11,492 nt of DNA from Chryseobacterium sp. (GCA_030146295.1 JASLCD010000078.1:1-11492), one strand, 5' to 3'. Numbered from the stretch's first letter, positions 1 to 7,931 are shown. Notes: generated by a model not told the origin, from the sequence alone. A program made the numbers and translations.

Positions 1-36
1 TAGTTCTGCATTGATATGTGCTCTTTGTATTGTCAT
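1..36 (-). CDS. Possible N-terminus of a gene running off the left edge
   Basis: A minus-strand ATG at 36 opens a reading frame that stays open to the window edge. It gives twelve codons, MTIQRAHINAEL, which is too short to recognise a family. Support comes mainly from context. The start lies 12 bases downstream of a perfect TAnnTTTG promoter box, and the preceding gene on the same strand has already ended at 143. It could be a chance ATG, because twelve open codons are weak evidence by themselves. The true product cannot be named from this window. Confidence 0.4.
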   Translation of the reverse strand, partial: MTIQRAHINAEL

Positions 37-48
37 AATTTTCTGGTG

Positions 49-56
49 CAAAGATA
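49..56 (-). promoter_or_regulatory. Candidate -7 promoter box for the left-edge gene
   Basis: Read on the minus strand the octamer is TATCTTTG, a full match to the Bacteroidota -7 consensus TAnnTTTG. It ends 12 bases before the ATG at 36, which would give a very short 5' leader. No TTG was found at the usual -33 distance, so half of the expected promoter is missing. In AT-rich DNA such octamers also arise by chance. Confidence 0.35.
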
Positions 57-142
57 AATCTTTTTTGATATTATTTTATAATATTCACAATTTCGGGAAG
101 GTTTAGAATACGGAAAGGCACAAAAAAATGTTCTCTATTCCA

Positions 143-403
143 TTAATTAATATTGTTTATTTCATCATCAAGTTTTTCAAGTTGTGTGAATAACTCTCCT
201 TGGTAATCATAAAGACTTTTATGTTCTGAAGTTGCTATAACAACAACTTCTTTGGCTTCCAATAATGAAAATGCAGGAAACTTTTCTTTAATTTCTCTTA
301 CTACGTATAATGGCGATTTGCCTTTTGATATTATTTCCTGTGCAATTTCAAAGGGATTTCTATTATCATATTTAAAATGAAGATATTTAGCAGTATTGTC
401 CAT
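143..403 (-). CDS. Small protein, last gene of the bpX operon, weak L7/L12 C-terminal-like motif
   Basis: An 86-aa cytosolic protein with no signal peptide or membrane helix. I do not recognise a firm family. Residues 30-54 pair a VVRE segment (34-37) with SLLEAKEVV (46-54). This resembles the VIK-VR...LGLKEAKDLVE helix pair of the ribosomal protein L7/L12 C-terminal domain, a fold also seen in small stand-alone proteins. The resemblance is short and could be superficial. The C-terminal 20 residues are acidic and probably helical (LEKLDDEINN). The start lies 12 bases after the stop of the TPR-like gene, so it is almost certainly co-transcribed as the eighth and last gene of the block. Its role could be adaptor or accessory, but this is inferred only from position. 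Confidence 0.7.
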   Translation of the reverse strand: MDNTAKYLHFKYDNRNPFEIAQEIISKGKSPLYVVREIKEKFPAFSLLEAKEVVVIATSEHKSLYDYQGELFTQLEKLDDEINNIN

Positions 404-415
404 TTTATTTTCTCT

Positions 416-1444
416 TTAATTTCTAAACATTTTATTTCTTCCTGTTTTGAATCTTGAAATATCTTTCAGAATGACCTCATCATTGGGATTAAAATATTTC
501 AGTTCATTGACAATTTCGGAGCGGGTAGCTACTTTTTCAGCAATAATTTCATAGGCTATATTTCTTGTAACTGCATGTAATTTCGGATCTTTTTTGAATT
601 CATATTTCATTACATCCAGATAAGTAATCTTTCTATTGGCCGGAGTTTTTTCATATAAATTCAGAATTTCCGATTCCAGCTTTTTAATATCAAAGATATT
701 GGCGAAGTAGTTATTCAAACAATTGAATGCATCTTTATCTTCTTCCCAGCCTTTTAACAGTACTTCCTGTGCCTCTTCTGTCTTCTCCATTTTTTTACGG
801 TATATCAAAGAGGCTTTCACCATCTGTCTATTCTCTGTATAGTCGTCCGCAACCATTTGATAATAATAATGGGCATTTTTAAGATCGTTGATTTCTTTAT
901 AGAGGTCTCCCACTTTTTCTTTCTGCTCCATTTCTTTGTAAAGATCAATAGCTTTTTTGTATTGTTTTGCTTTTTCGTAACAAACTGCGGCATCGGACCT
1001 ATTGTTCAGTTTCTTAAGATATACTACAGCTGCTTCATTGTAAAAACCTCCATTTTCCAGAGTCTTTGCTCCCCTGTAGTTATCCTGCAGCAGATTCATA
1101 TAGACTCTGGCTGCTTTTTTATAATCATTTTCAGCGATATATTTTTCAGCGAGCTCTTCATATTTACTCCGGATCCTGTCAAAGAGTGAGTTTTCAAGAT
1201 AGAAACTGCTGCTTCCACTGCCTTTTCTTCCTGCTGCATTTCTGCTATTCTGTTCTTTATCTTTTAAAGAGGTAAGCACAAGAAGGATAATAAAGGCTAC
1301 AATCAGGAAAATACCTAAGGTTCCGATCACGCTCCAGAAACTTTCATGGAACAGCTGGGCAATGATTCCGATCACCTTAAATATGGCCAACAGCACAAAT
1401 GCGGCCATAAATTTGTCTATAAATTTCTGTTTATTCATCATCAT
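416..1444 (-). CDS. Two-helix membrane protein with cytosolic TPR-like repeats, bpX operon
   Basis: A 342-aa protein. Two hydrophobic helices (about 13-31 and 38-60) form an N-terminal hairpin anchor. A positive, Gly/Ser-rich linker (61-80) follows, and then a long helical region (about 85-265). The helical region has TPR-like units such as YIAENDYKKAARVYMNLL (102-119) and the AVCYEKAKQYKKAIDLYKEM stretch (153-172). The A/Y/A spacing fits an alpha-solenoid. Basic residues before helix 1 and after helix 2 put both ends in the cytosol. The start overlaps the end of the 565-aa gene by 14 bases, indicating translational coupling; three consecutive Met codons make the exact start ambiguous by two residues. 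In this operon a membrane-anchored repeat protein is a good candidate scaffold that recruits the ATPase complex or a client, but that is inference. I cannot assign it to a named bpX domain. Confidence 0.85.
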   Translation of the reverse strand: MMMNKQKFIDKFMAAFVLLAIFKVIGIIAQLFHESFWSVIGTLGIFLIVAFIILLVLTSLKDKEQNSRNAAGRKGSGSSSFYLENSLFDRIRSKYEELAEKYIAENDYKKAARVYMNLLQDNYRGAKTLENGGFYNEAAVVYLKKLNNRSDAAVCYEKAKQYKKAIDLYKEMEQKEKVGDLYKEINDLKNAHYYYQMVADDYTENRQMVKASLIYRKKMEKTEEAQEVLLKGWEEDKDAFNCLNNYFANIFDIKKLESEILNLYEKTPANRKITYLDVMKYEFKKDPKLHAVTRNIAYEIIAEKVATRSEIVNELKYFNPNDEVILKDISRFKTGRNKMFRN

Positions 1445-3128
1445 CGGAGTTTAAAATGGTTTTATCTTCCCGAAACAGGTGATAAAGGAGCAGCATTACA
1501 CAGATCACCAGTACCCAGACAAACCAGTTGTATCCAAACATTTTTACCAATGGGTAAAACAGGTACACCAGCATAGCTACAAGGATTGCAATTAAAACAA
1601 ACTTCACCCAGGCAGGTACATTATCCCCTCCAAGATTCAAGGATTTATTTTTAAACAGAAATGAGTACAGTCCCACTCCCGCAATCATCAGAATTACCAT
1701 GTACAGAATATCTGAAACGGGAGCTTTTTTTTCCAGCGGAGTTCCTTCTGTCCCTACTGCTTTCACCTTCGACTTATCAATTGAAGCGGAAGAAGGGTCT
1801 ACAACATCCAGTGTCCCGTATAGCTTACCTAAGGAATCGGCCATCAAAGCTTTTCTTTTTTTCAGCAGATATTTCACAACATCACCATTTACCGGCTTTC
1901 CTTTGGTATACTGTTTCAGGGAATCTGAAATTTTATGCTGAAGTTTTTCGGTATTCTGCTCCAGATGTTTGGTAATTTTCTTAGTGTAAATAGTTTTAAG
2001 AGAATCCCGGCTTTGTTTTTCTTTATTCACAAGCTTTTCGATATCCTTTCCTATTTCACCTACATCTCTTCCCCCTGCTTTTTTATAATTTTCTTTGTCT
2101 TCTTTTGTTTTGGATTCTATGATTCCGGCATGAATGAGTTCTTTGGACAATCCCTTTCTCTCCTGATGATACAGAGAGTCTATCTTAAGATCAATTTCCG
2201 AGGTCCCGGACTGGAAGGCGAGCATATCAGCCGGCTCTTTTACCGTACTGCTTTCAATCTTTCCTGAAGAAGGACCTGCCTCTTCCTGTTCTTTGTTACT
2301 TTTATCTGAGGGCAGCGCAATTCTCAAAACAATAGCCACTACGATCACCGCCCAGAATACTCTGCGGAAATTTCTTGTTCCTGCACTTTCTTTTTTCCCA
2401 TTGGAACCTCCGCCAAATAATCCTTCCAGCCAGGTAAATTTCCCAAAGCCATCTCCTCTTGAGGTCCCCATGACATCCAGAGACACCCCCAGCTCTACTG
2501 CACGTCCGGGATATTTCTCAATATATTGTAAATATTTTTCTATTTCTTTTTTATTCCCGGCCATTACTTTTTTAAGGTCAAACGGCAGGTTGTTCATCCA
2601 TTCTTCTTCGGTTTGTTTTGGCAGCAGTGTTTCCATGACTTTTTCGTCATCCATTTCAACCGTATAGCTTTCTATTTTTTGAGGAATAGAAACACCATTC
2701 AATGGTTTTCTGACATTTTCACTGATGATATCCGGCTGCTGAATCAACGAAATCCAGTCGATTTCTTCTGATAGTTTTACCAGTCCGAACTCGGGATGCA
2801 TGATCAGAAAACGGGAATCAAGCTGTGCCCAGTCTTCCGGATTTATTTTAGGATAAAAAGCAGTGTTTTCCGGGATAAATAGCCTGTCGTCCACACTCTG
2901 AAAATAAGAATTCTTTCCTATTTCCTGTGGAGCAAGATCATTGAAAATGAGAAAACAGCCATACAAAACATTAGGAACATCTGCCGGAACAGCATAAGAT
3001 TTCACCTGGCTTAAATTGATTCCAAGCATTTCCATTTCCTGAAGCCATACCACAGGTGAAGCACCTTTGATCAAAAGCCCTTTTTTAGGATAATTATTTT
3101 TCGGGAAAGGTTTTATTCTAAGCTCCAT
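1431..3128 (-). CDS. bpX6-like domain protein with four membrane segments
   Basis: A 565-aa protein. The soluble N-terminal part (1-250) has the pattern I associate with the bpX6 domain of MoxR-vWA-beta-propeller systems: an early LLIKG segment (18-22), a SYAVPADVPNVLYGCFLIF strand region (44-62) and, at its end, the motif LDVMGTSRG (217-225) followed by GKFTW. Four likely membrane segments follow at about 255-273, 474-492, 507-528 and 535-552. The 200-residue section between segments 1 and 2 is highly charged and helical. By the positive-inside rule (TRNFRR before segment 1, KNKS after segment 2) the N-domain is cytosolic and this section is periplasmic. The C-terminus is acidic (SDDDE). The start overlaps the vWA gene by 11 bases. 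Likely role: inner-membrane anchor or sensor of the ternary system. The family is fairly certain; the bpX6 number is from memory. Confidence 0.85.
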   Translation of the reverse strand: MELRIKPFPKNNYPKKGLLIKGASPVVWLQEMEMLGINLSQVKSYAVPADVPNVLYGCFLIFNDLAPQEIGKNSYFQSVDDRLFIPENTAFYPKINPEDWAQLDSRFLIMHPEFGLVKLSEEIDWISLIQQPDIISENVRKPLNGVSIPQKIESYTVEMDDEKVMETLLPKQTEEEWMNNLPFDLKKVMAGNKKEIEKYLQYIEKYPGRAVELGVSLDVMGTSRGDGFGKFTWLEGLFGGGSNGKKESAGTRNFRRVFWAVIVVAIVLRIALPSDKSNKEQEEAGPSSGKIESSTVKEPADMLAFQSGTSEIDLKIDSLYHQERKGLSKELIHAGIIESKTKEDKENYKKAGGRDVGEIGKDIEKLVNKEKQSRDSLKTIYTKKITKHLEQNTEKLQHKISDSLKQYTKGKPVNGDVVKYLLKKRKALMADSLGKLYGTLDVVDPSSASIDKSKVKAVGTEGTPLEKKAPVSDILYMVILMIAGVGLYSFLFKNKSLNLGGDNVPAWVKFVLIAILVAMLVYLFYPLVKMFGYNWFVWVLVICVMLLLYHLFREDKTILNSDDDE

Positions 3129-5496
3129 AATCCAAAATCTGTTCTATAAACGGTTTCAAAAACCTGTCGCACATATCATCCATTGTTCTTACTTTCAGCA
3201 GGGCATGTTCCGGAAGATAATATTCTGATCCGCCAAACTCAGTATAAGTAGCCAATGACAAAAAACCACCCAGTGTAGAGGGGATAAAGAATTCTTCAAT
3301 ACTTTTATTACTGCTCCTGAAAGTTAACATTCCTCTTGAATCTGTAATGATTTCACTTCCATCCGGAAATGTGAATTTATTTTTATTCTGCTCTGTAAAA
3401 ATTTTAAGATCATATTTGTTCTTTGAAAAATCCAGTGTATTTTCAGAAGTACTGTACAGTTCATGTCCGGAAACAACCAGATTTTCATGTTGATTGATTC
3501 CTATTTTGTTAAAATTATTGATAATTCTCAGTCCGCTTCCCTTCAGCTTTGCCACTTCAGCCGCAGCTTTTATGTTATTTTTTTCAAACTCTTTATCTTT
3601 TCCGGTAATGGGTTCTACAGAGATGTTTCCTTCCAGATTTATTTTATAGTGGGCAGACTCATCAGGATGATAGAGATAAAATCTTTTCCCAAAATAAATC
3701 AGCTTATAAAACTCAGGAATATTCATCCCAGTGAGATTCTGCTCCGAGTATTCCTTCGTATTGATATTGAGTTTTGATAGTAATTTCTGATCATTCTGGT
3801 ACTGACACAAAATAAAATGCTGCTGTCTGTTTTTTGCCAGAGCAAACTGTCCTTTAGGCTTTACAGAAATATGATCAAATAAAACCTCACATCCATGATG
3901 CGTTTTATAATAATCATAGGAGTGTCTGTCATAATAGTTATCGGAAAGATAAGTCTTCAGCAATTCTTTTTTTGAGCTCAGAATAAAAAATTCTCCTTCA
4001 TATAAGAATTTCTCAATTTTATTAACGGGTGTGGGGAATAAGATCGGATAATTTTGCGGAAGGTCTGTTTTCTTTCCGTTGAAATGTTGAACGGATCGTT
4101 TTTGCTGAGGCGGATTGGCCCACAGCTCCTGCAATGGAAGTTTTATTTTCTGAATATGCTTTCTTGCTCCTTTGTGATGTTTGTAAAAATTGATTTCTCC
4201 GTCTGAAGCTGTAGTCACCAAAAATTTCAGCCTGTCTCTGTTCTCATGAACAACCCTTTGAATTTTTTCATCCTGCATATTGTCCTGATGCGTAATGAAG
4301 AATACTTCAATATCTTTCCCGGTATATTCCTGATTAAAAAACTTTTCCAAAGCTTCCGAAACTTCAAGAATAGGGCTTACCTGATTAAGGTTTTCCACAA
4401 CTTCTTCCACTTTGCTGAGCGCAATAGGAATTCCTGCCTGTCCTAAAGCAAAAACTTTACACTCGGCATGGGCTTTCGGATGCTTGATAACGGCAATTGC
4501 AGAGGCAAAAGCCAATACTTTGGGGGTTCCCCAGTTTCTGAGGGAAGTATCGATAAGGATTATTCTTTCAAAAATATTTTCTTCCGGCGGGATCTCTCTC
4601 TGAATGTAAAGCGCTTCATTATTGGCTACACGGTTCATAAAAACCTCATCTTCATTGGCAAATTCGGAAAGAAGCATCCTGTGAAAATCTCCTTTATTGG
4701 TCATATCAGAAACTCCTCCGACGGGCTGTTCGCCGGGAGAAAGATGACGCATCGGTATTTTCAGCCCGCTCCAGATTCTTTTGATAAGACTACCTACCTG
4801 AAAAGTTTTGGGGTCTTCCATTAATTCCTGGATAAAATCTTTATCCGTATCTGTGGTTGTTTCTTCTTCTACGACCTCATCATCCAGCTCAGGTTCGCCA
4901 ATCAGTCCTTTCATAGCATCAATGATGGATTGTACTGTAGGAAATTTCTCATTCAGATCCAGAGCGCTTAAATCTCTGTTTAAAACGGATGAACCGGCAT
5001 CTTGTTTTTCCGCACTTACAGCAAGTTCCTGTGGTCTTTTGTAGTAGATTTTTAAATAAATATCTGCATGAAGAGAAGATACTCTGTTATGACCATTGTT
5101 GAATATAGTCTGAAACAGTACCATTCTGTTTTGTTTCTGCTTATAGACTTTGGGAAGTGATTGTATTTTTTTAAGGAATTCAATTTGTTTTTCCACAATG
5201 AACTCAAAGTCTTCTCCACTATAAAACTCAGCGGTACGTCTTAGTGGTCCTGCAAAATCGGTATATCCATCCTGCATCGCGTACAAAACCATAAGCAGTG
5301 CCCCAAACGGAGGCCATCCCTGTAGCTGAAGTTCTTTAAGGACCTCCATCACATAAGGCCTGTAAGCAATTGCTCCTACTCCGGGTATGGAGAGAAGATT
5401 ATTGTCATGATAACCGGAATCACCGGGAACATCTTCATCAGTTTCCCATTCCCAGAAATAGTTTTCATAGGACTGAAAATAGGTTTTTAATTCCAT
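3118..5496 (-). CDS. vWA domain protein fused to beta-propeller-like C-terminal half (bpX ternary system)
   Basis: A 792-aa cytosolic protein. Residues 1-200 are mainly helical and include GWPPFGALLMVLYAMQDG (60-77). An acidic linker lies at 200-230. A vWA-type core at about 308-455 has the hydrophobic strand RIILI, then DTSLR (316-320), helix KVLAFASAIAVI and strand IEVFFITHQDN (396-406). The canonical metal-binding motif is DxSxS; here the second Ser is Arg, so metal binding may be altered. From about 490 on, repeated short beta strands such as KFLYEGEFFILSS, GQFALAKNRQQHFILCQY and YFGKRFYLYH suggest propeller blades. The start overlaps the preceding gene by 10 bases. A vWA protein beside a MoxR ATPase is the standard client or adaptor pairing (compare RavA-ViaA). 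The propeller call rests on strand pattern only. Confidence 0.88.
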   Translation of the reverse strand: MELKTYFQSYENYFWEWETDEDVPGDSGYHDNNLLSIPGVGAIAYRPYVMEVLKELQLQGWPPFGALLMVLYAMQDGYTDFAGPLRRTAEFYSGEDFEFIVEKQIEFLKKIQSLPKVYKQKQNRMVLFQTIFNNGHNRVSSLHADIYLKIYYKRPQELAVSAEKQDAGSSVLNRDLSALDLNEKFPTVQSIIDAMKGLIGEPELDDEVVEEETTTDTDKDFIQELMEDPKTFQVGSLIKRIWSGLKIPMRHLSPGEQPVGGVSDMTNKGDFHRMLLSEFANEDEVFMNRVANNEALYIQREIPPEENIFERIILIDTSLRNWGTPKVLAFASAIAVIKHPKAHAECKVFALGQAGIPIALSKVEEVVENLNQVSPILEVSEALEKFFNQEYTGKDIEVFFITHQDNMQDEKIQRVVHENRDRLKFLVTTASDGEINFYKHHKGARKHIQKIKLPLQELWANPPQQKRSVQHFNGKKTDLPQNYPILFPTPVNKIEKFLYEGEFFILSSKKELLKTYLSDNYYDRHSYDYYKTHHGCEVLFDHISVKPKGQFALAKNRQQHFILCQYQNDQKLLSKLNINTKEYSEQNLTGMNIPEFYKLIYFGKRFYLYHPDESAHYKINLEGNISVEPITGKDKEFEKNNIKAAAEVAKLKGSGLRIINNFNKIGINQHENLVVSGHELYSTSENTLDFSKNKYDLKIFTEQNKNKFTFPDGSEIITDSRGMLTFRSSNKSIEEFFIPSTLGGFLSLATYTEFGGSEYYLPEHALLKVRTMDDMCDRFLKPFIEQILDYGA

Positions 5497-6230
5497 TCTC
5501 TTGATTTTTCTGTAAGACGAAATGAGCTTACGGACAATGGGCGGAAATCTGTATCTTTTATCGGGAGATAATTTCCATTTTTATCCCACAGCAGCCATCC
5601 TTCCGGCTCTTTATTATATTTCTGCTGTAGCAGCGTACTGATATTTTTAAATTCAAAATCCAGACCTGCAGGCAGTAAATGCCTGTCTTTTGTCCAATAT
5701 GTTTTTCCTGGAAAACTTAATAACGGAACTCCTATGAGTAAGGTTTTATCTCCCACAACCGTCCATTGTATTTTTTCAAGTTTAAACTTTGGCAATGCAG
5801 CGATACTTTCTTTAAGATCTGTAATATTGCTCAATAAAGCTATTACCGGCTGTTCTTCATTACTTTCTTTTAATCTTACCTGTACCTGCTCCTGAATTCT
5901 AAAATAATTTTGATTCGAGGGCGGAAAAGTAAGTTGTAATGCTTTATCTATAGGGATCCAAAGCAAAGCCGTTCTCATTTTTCTGCTGGGAACCAAGGCT
6001 TCTTTTCTGAATAAAAGACCCTCCCGAAGCTCATACAGGATAAAGTCCGGTAACTGTTGTATTTCCGGAGCCTGTGCCTGCTCATCGGTAAAACCTTTTA
6101 GCCAGATTATATCTTCATCTACAGCAATCTGAACATTTTTCCAGTCTCTGATTGAGCCCAGAAAATCTTCATCAGTACGGGGAAGTTCTGCCCAGAATTC
6201 TTTTACACGCTTTGAAGAATCTTCTGCCAT
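5487..6230 (-). CDS. bpX-type accessory protein (bpX2-like), between MoxR and vWA genes
   Basis: A 247-aa soluble protein with no signal peptide or membrane segment. It is an alpha/beta protein. The N-terminal 80 residues contain LPDFILYELREGLLFRKEAL (60-79). The central part has RTALLWIPIDKALQLTFPP (86-104) and NYFRIQEQVQVRL (108-120). Later come LEKIQWTVVGDKTLLIGVPL (151-170) and HLLPAGLDFEF (184-194). This layout, and its position between a MoxR ATPase and a vWA-propeller protein, fit the adaptor domains named bpX in MoxR-vWA-beta-propeller systems; bpX2 is my best guess at the number, from memory. No catalytic motif is visible. The start overlaps the ATPase gene by 28 bases, the longest overlap in the operon, so translation of the two is probably coupled. 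Role inferred: it links the ATPase with the vWA-propeller subunit. Confidence 0.85.
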   Translation of the reverse strand: MAEDSSKRVKEFWAELPRTDEDFLGSIRDWKNVQIAVDEDIIWLKGFTDEQAQAPEIQQLPDFILYELREGLLFRKEALVPSRKMRTALLWIPIDKALQLTFPPSNQNYFRIQEQVQVRLKESNEEQPVIALLSNITDLKESIAALPKFKLEKIQWTVVGDKTLLIGVPLLSFPGKTYWTKDRHLLPAGLDFEFKNISTLLQQKYNKEPEGWLLWDKNGNYLPIKDTDFRPLSVSSFRLTEKSREWN

Positions 6231-7336
6231 AAGCTTTCAATTTCTTGCTGAATATATTGTTTCTGATCCGGGTTTCTGATCCAGTCGCAACGGGTCTGCA
6301 GGTATCTCAGCTTATCTTTAATCACATTTTGTTCTTCAAAGCTCAGCATTCCGCTGTTCCATTTTTCTACCAGAATCTTCACATCTTTCATAACTTCTTC
6401 CGGATTGGGTGTTTTGTTGTGCATTGCCTGTGGGTGGGAATCCGGATGATCATCTTTCTCAATAGTTCTGTTGATAATTCCTTCCAGAATTTCAATCTGC
6501 TCTTCGGTATCCCAAATATGCTTCAATACCCAAAGATCAGAAAGCACGGCTTCTTTTCTTCCGCAGATCAGGGCACTTGCCGCAATCAGATTCTGAAGTT
6601 TTACTGCTCTACGGTCAGAAATGGCAATTCCCGTATTTCTAAGGGTAAGAATGGTATTCAGATAGACTTCATAGATGGGTTTAAGATTTATGGTTCTGCA
6701 AAGATTCTGAAGCTGCCTGATTTCATCAGCATGAATTTCCGGTATCTCGGTTTCTTCTTCGTTCTCCAGTTTTCTTCCTGCTAACAGGACCTGCTGCAGG
6801 AGTTCCGGATTGACGTAATCCACATTGATTCTTACCAGAAAACGATCAAACAAAGCATTCAATGCTTCATCTTCAGGAAGCACGTTACTTGCTCCTACAA
6901 ACATCAGTGCAGGTAAATGTTTTGTTTCTTTTCCTCTTTTGAAAATTTTCTCATTAAGTGCCGTGAGAAGGGAGTTCAGGATAGCAGAGTTGGCATTGAA
7001 GATTTCATCCAGAAACACCATGGAAGCTTCCGGCATCATTCCTTCCGTATTGGTTAAAAGTTCACCCTCTTTCAGTTTCCTGATATCAAAAGGACCGAAA
7101 ATCTCATTCGGTTCCGTAAAGCGGGTTAATAAATATTCAAAGTTTTTGCCATCTTTCACGGTTTTTGCCAGAGTTCTGACAATCGCTGATTTTGCAGTAC
7201 CCGGAGGCCCGTACAAAAAAGCATTTTCTCTTGCCAGCAGGCAGATTCCCAATAGATCTACGACATCATTTTTACCTACAAAGGTATCTTTTACGTAGGT
7301 GAGAACTGTATTGAGTTGATTAATATTCTGATTCAT
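6203..7336 (-). CDS. MoxR/RavA-family AAA+ ATPase
   Basis: A 377-aa cytosolic ATPase. Walker A is GPPGTAKS (43-50), Walker B is MVFLDE (106-111), sensor 1 is in GASN (148-151), the arginine finger is in LFDRFLVR (162-169) and a sensor-2-like Arg pair is in SDRRAVK (240-246). The signature LDEIFNANSAILNSLLTALNEK (109-130) and the FTEPNEIFGPFDI segment (73-85) are typical of the RavA branch of MoxR proteins, which assemble as hexameric rings and remodel partner proteins together with a vWA protein. The residues needed for ATP hydrolysis all appear intact. The frame is open upstream to 7498, but I chose 7336 because the upstream extension is not MoxR-like, overlaps the preceding gene by about 150 bases, and the chosen start lies 13 bases after that gene's stop. 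The C-terminal 90 residues are helical and probably operon-specific. Confidence 0.95.
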   Translation of the reverse strand: MNQNINQLNTVLTYVKDTFVGKNDVVDLLGICLLARENAFLYGPPGTAKSAIVRTLAKTVKDGKNFEYLLTRFTEPNEIFGPFDIRKLKEGELLTNTEGMMPEASMVFLDEIFNANSAILNSLLTALNEKIFKRGKETKHLPALMFVGASNVLPEDEALNALFDRFLVRINVDYVNPELLQQVLLAGRKLENEEETEIPEIHADEIRQLQNLCRTINLKPIYEVYLNTILTLRNTGIAISDRRAVKLQNLIAASALICGRKEAVLSDLWVLKHIWDTEEQIEILEGIINRTIEKDDHPDSHPQAMHNKTPNPEEVMKDVKILVEKWNSGMLSFEEQNVIKDKLRYLQTRCDWIRNPDQKQYIQQEIESLWQKILQSV

Positions 7337-7349
7337 TGATTTAAAAAAA

Positions 7350-7931
7350 TTAAAATTTCCACCACTTTTTCTTCTGGGATTTCCCGTCTTCTTTATTTTC
7401 AGCCTGTTCATTTCTTTTACTGAATGAAAAAGCCAGTCTCTGATATGGATCTTTGATATCGAAATACAATGGTGTTCCGTCATCAAGGGTAAGAACATCC
7501 ATTATTTTATCTCCATCTTTAACCAAAGTTTGTGATACATCCTGTTTATCGAGATGATGTCTGACCAAATCTCTTTCGTCTGAAATTCTTGTAATCATAT
7601 AGGGAGATTCTTTGGTTCCGGCTCCTGTTTTTTCAAGGCATTCAAAAATGATCTGAGCAATGGTCATTTCAATGCTCCTTCCTTTTTCATCACCCAGTTC
7701 CTTGTATGCAAAATATTTATAAATATGCGCTCTCGGACTTAGCAGGATATTGATGTTTACATATTTTATTACCTCTTCAAATTTTCCTGTATTGAGTAAA
7801 TCCTGCATGGTTTCAAGATCTTCCGAATACGGATCATATTCGGGATCGCGGATCACCAGCTCACGGCATTTCAGAAATGTTTCTTTGGTGGGGTCAGCTA
7901 AGAATTCAAATACGTTCTCATATGCTTTCAT
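7350..7931 (-). CDS. DUF4919-like protein with basic-aromatic tail, bpX operon
   Basis: A 193-aa cytosolic protein. The N-terminal half is helical and TPR-like, with FEEVIKYVNINILLSPRAHI (51-70) and a KELGDEKGRS turn. The second half has GAGTKESPYMITRISDERDLV (103-123), then MDVLTLDDGTPLYFDI (144-159). The pattern of a Gly-rich turn, a DE-D segment and a final iYFdi strand resembles DUF4919, a family of unknown function common in Bacteroidota. This match is from memory and is moderate. Unlike secreted DUF4919 proteins it lacks a signal peptide. It ends in a charged linker and the tail KKKWWKF, which could contact membrane lipids or dock on a partner. The start overlaps the first operon gene by 14 bases, and the stop is 13 bases before the ATPase start. 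Role unknown. Confidence 0.85.
   Translation of the reverse strand: MKAYENVFEFLADPTKETFLKCRELVIRDPEYDPYSEDLETMQDLLNTGKFEEVIKYVNINILLSPRAHIYKYFAYKELGDEKGRSIEMTIAQIIFECLEKTGAGTKESPYMITRISDERDLVRHHLDKQDVSQTLVKDGDKIMDVLTLDDGTPLYFDIKDPYQRLAFSFSKRNEQAENKEDGKSQKKKWWKF

Noticed and set aside
68..84. AT-only inverted repeat ATATTA/TAATAT as terminator of the bpX operon
   Set aside because: A six-pair all-AT stem without a T tract on the minus strand is too weak and expected by chance here.
857..2667. Several plus-strand open frames of 69-124 codons opposite the two membrane-protein genes
   Set aside because: Low-complexity Phe/Ser/Leu-rich translations antisense to genuine overlapping genes; no promoter or conserved motif.
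3463..5044. Plus-strand open frames opposite the vWA-propeller gene
   Set aside because: Compositionally odd translations with no family resemblance, fully inside a well-supported gene.
6245..7298. Long plus-strand open frames of 179 and 157 codons opposite the ATPase gene
   Set aside because: They lie antisense to a clearly conserved MoxR ATPase, have no recognisable domains, and reflect codon bias of the opposite strand.
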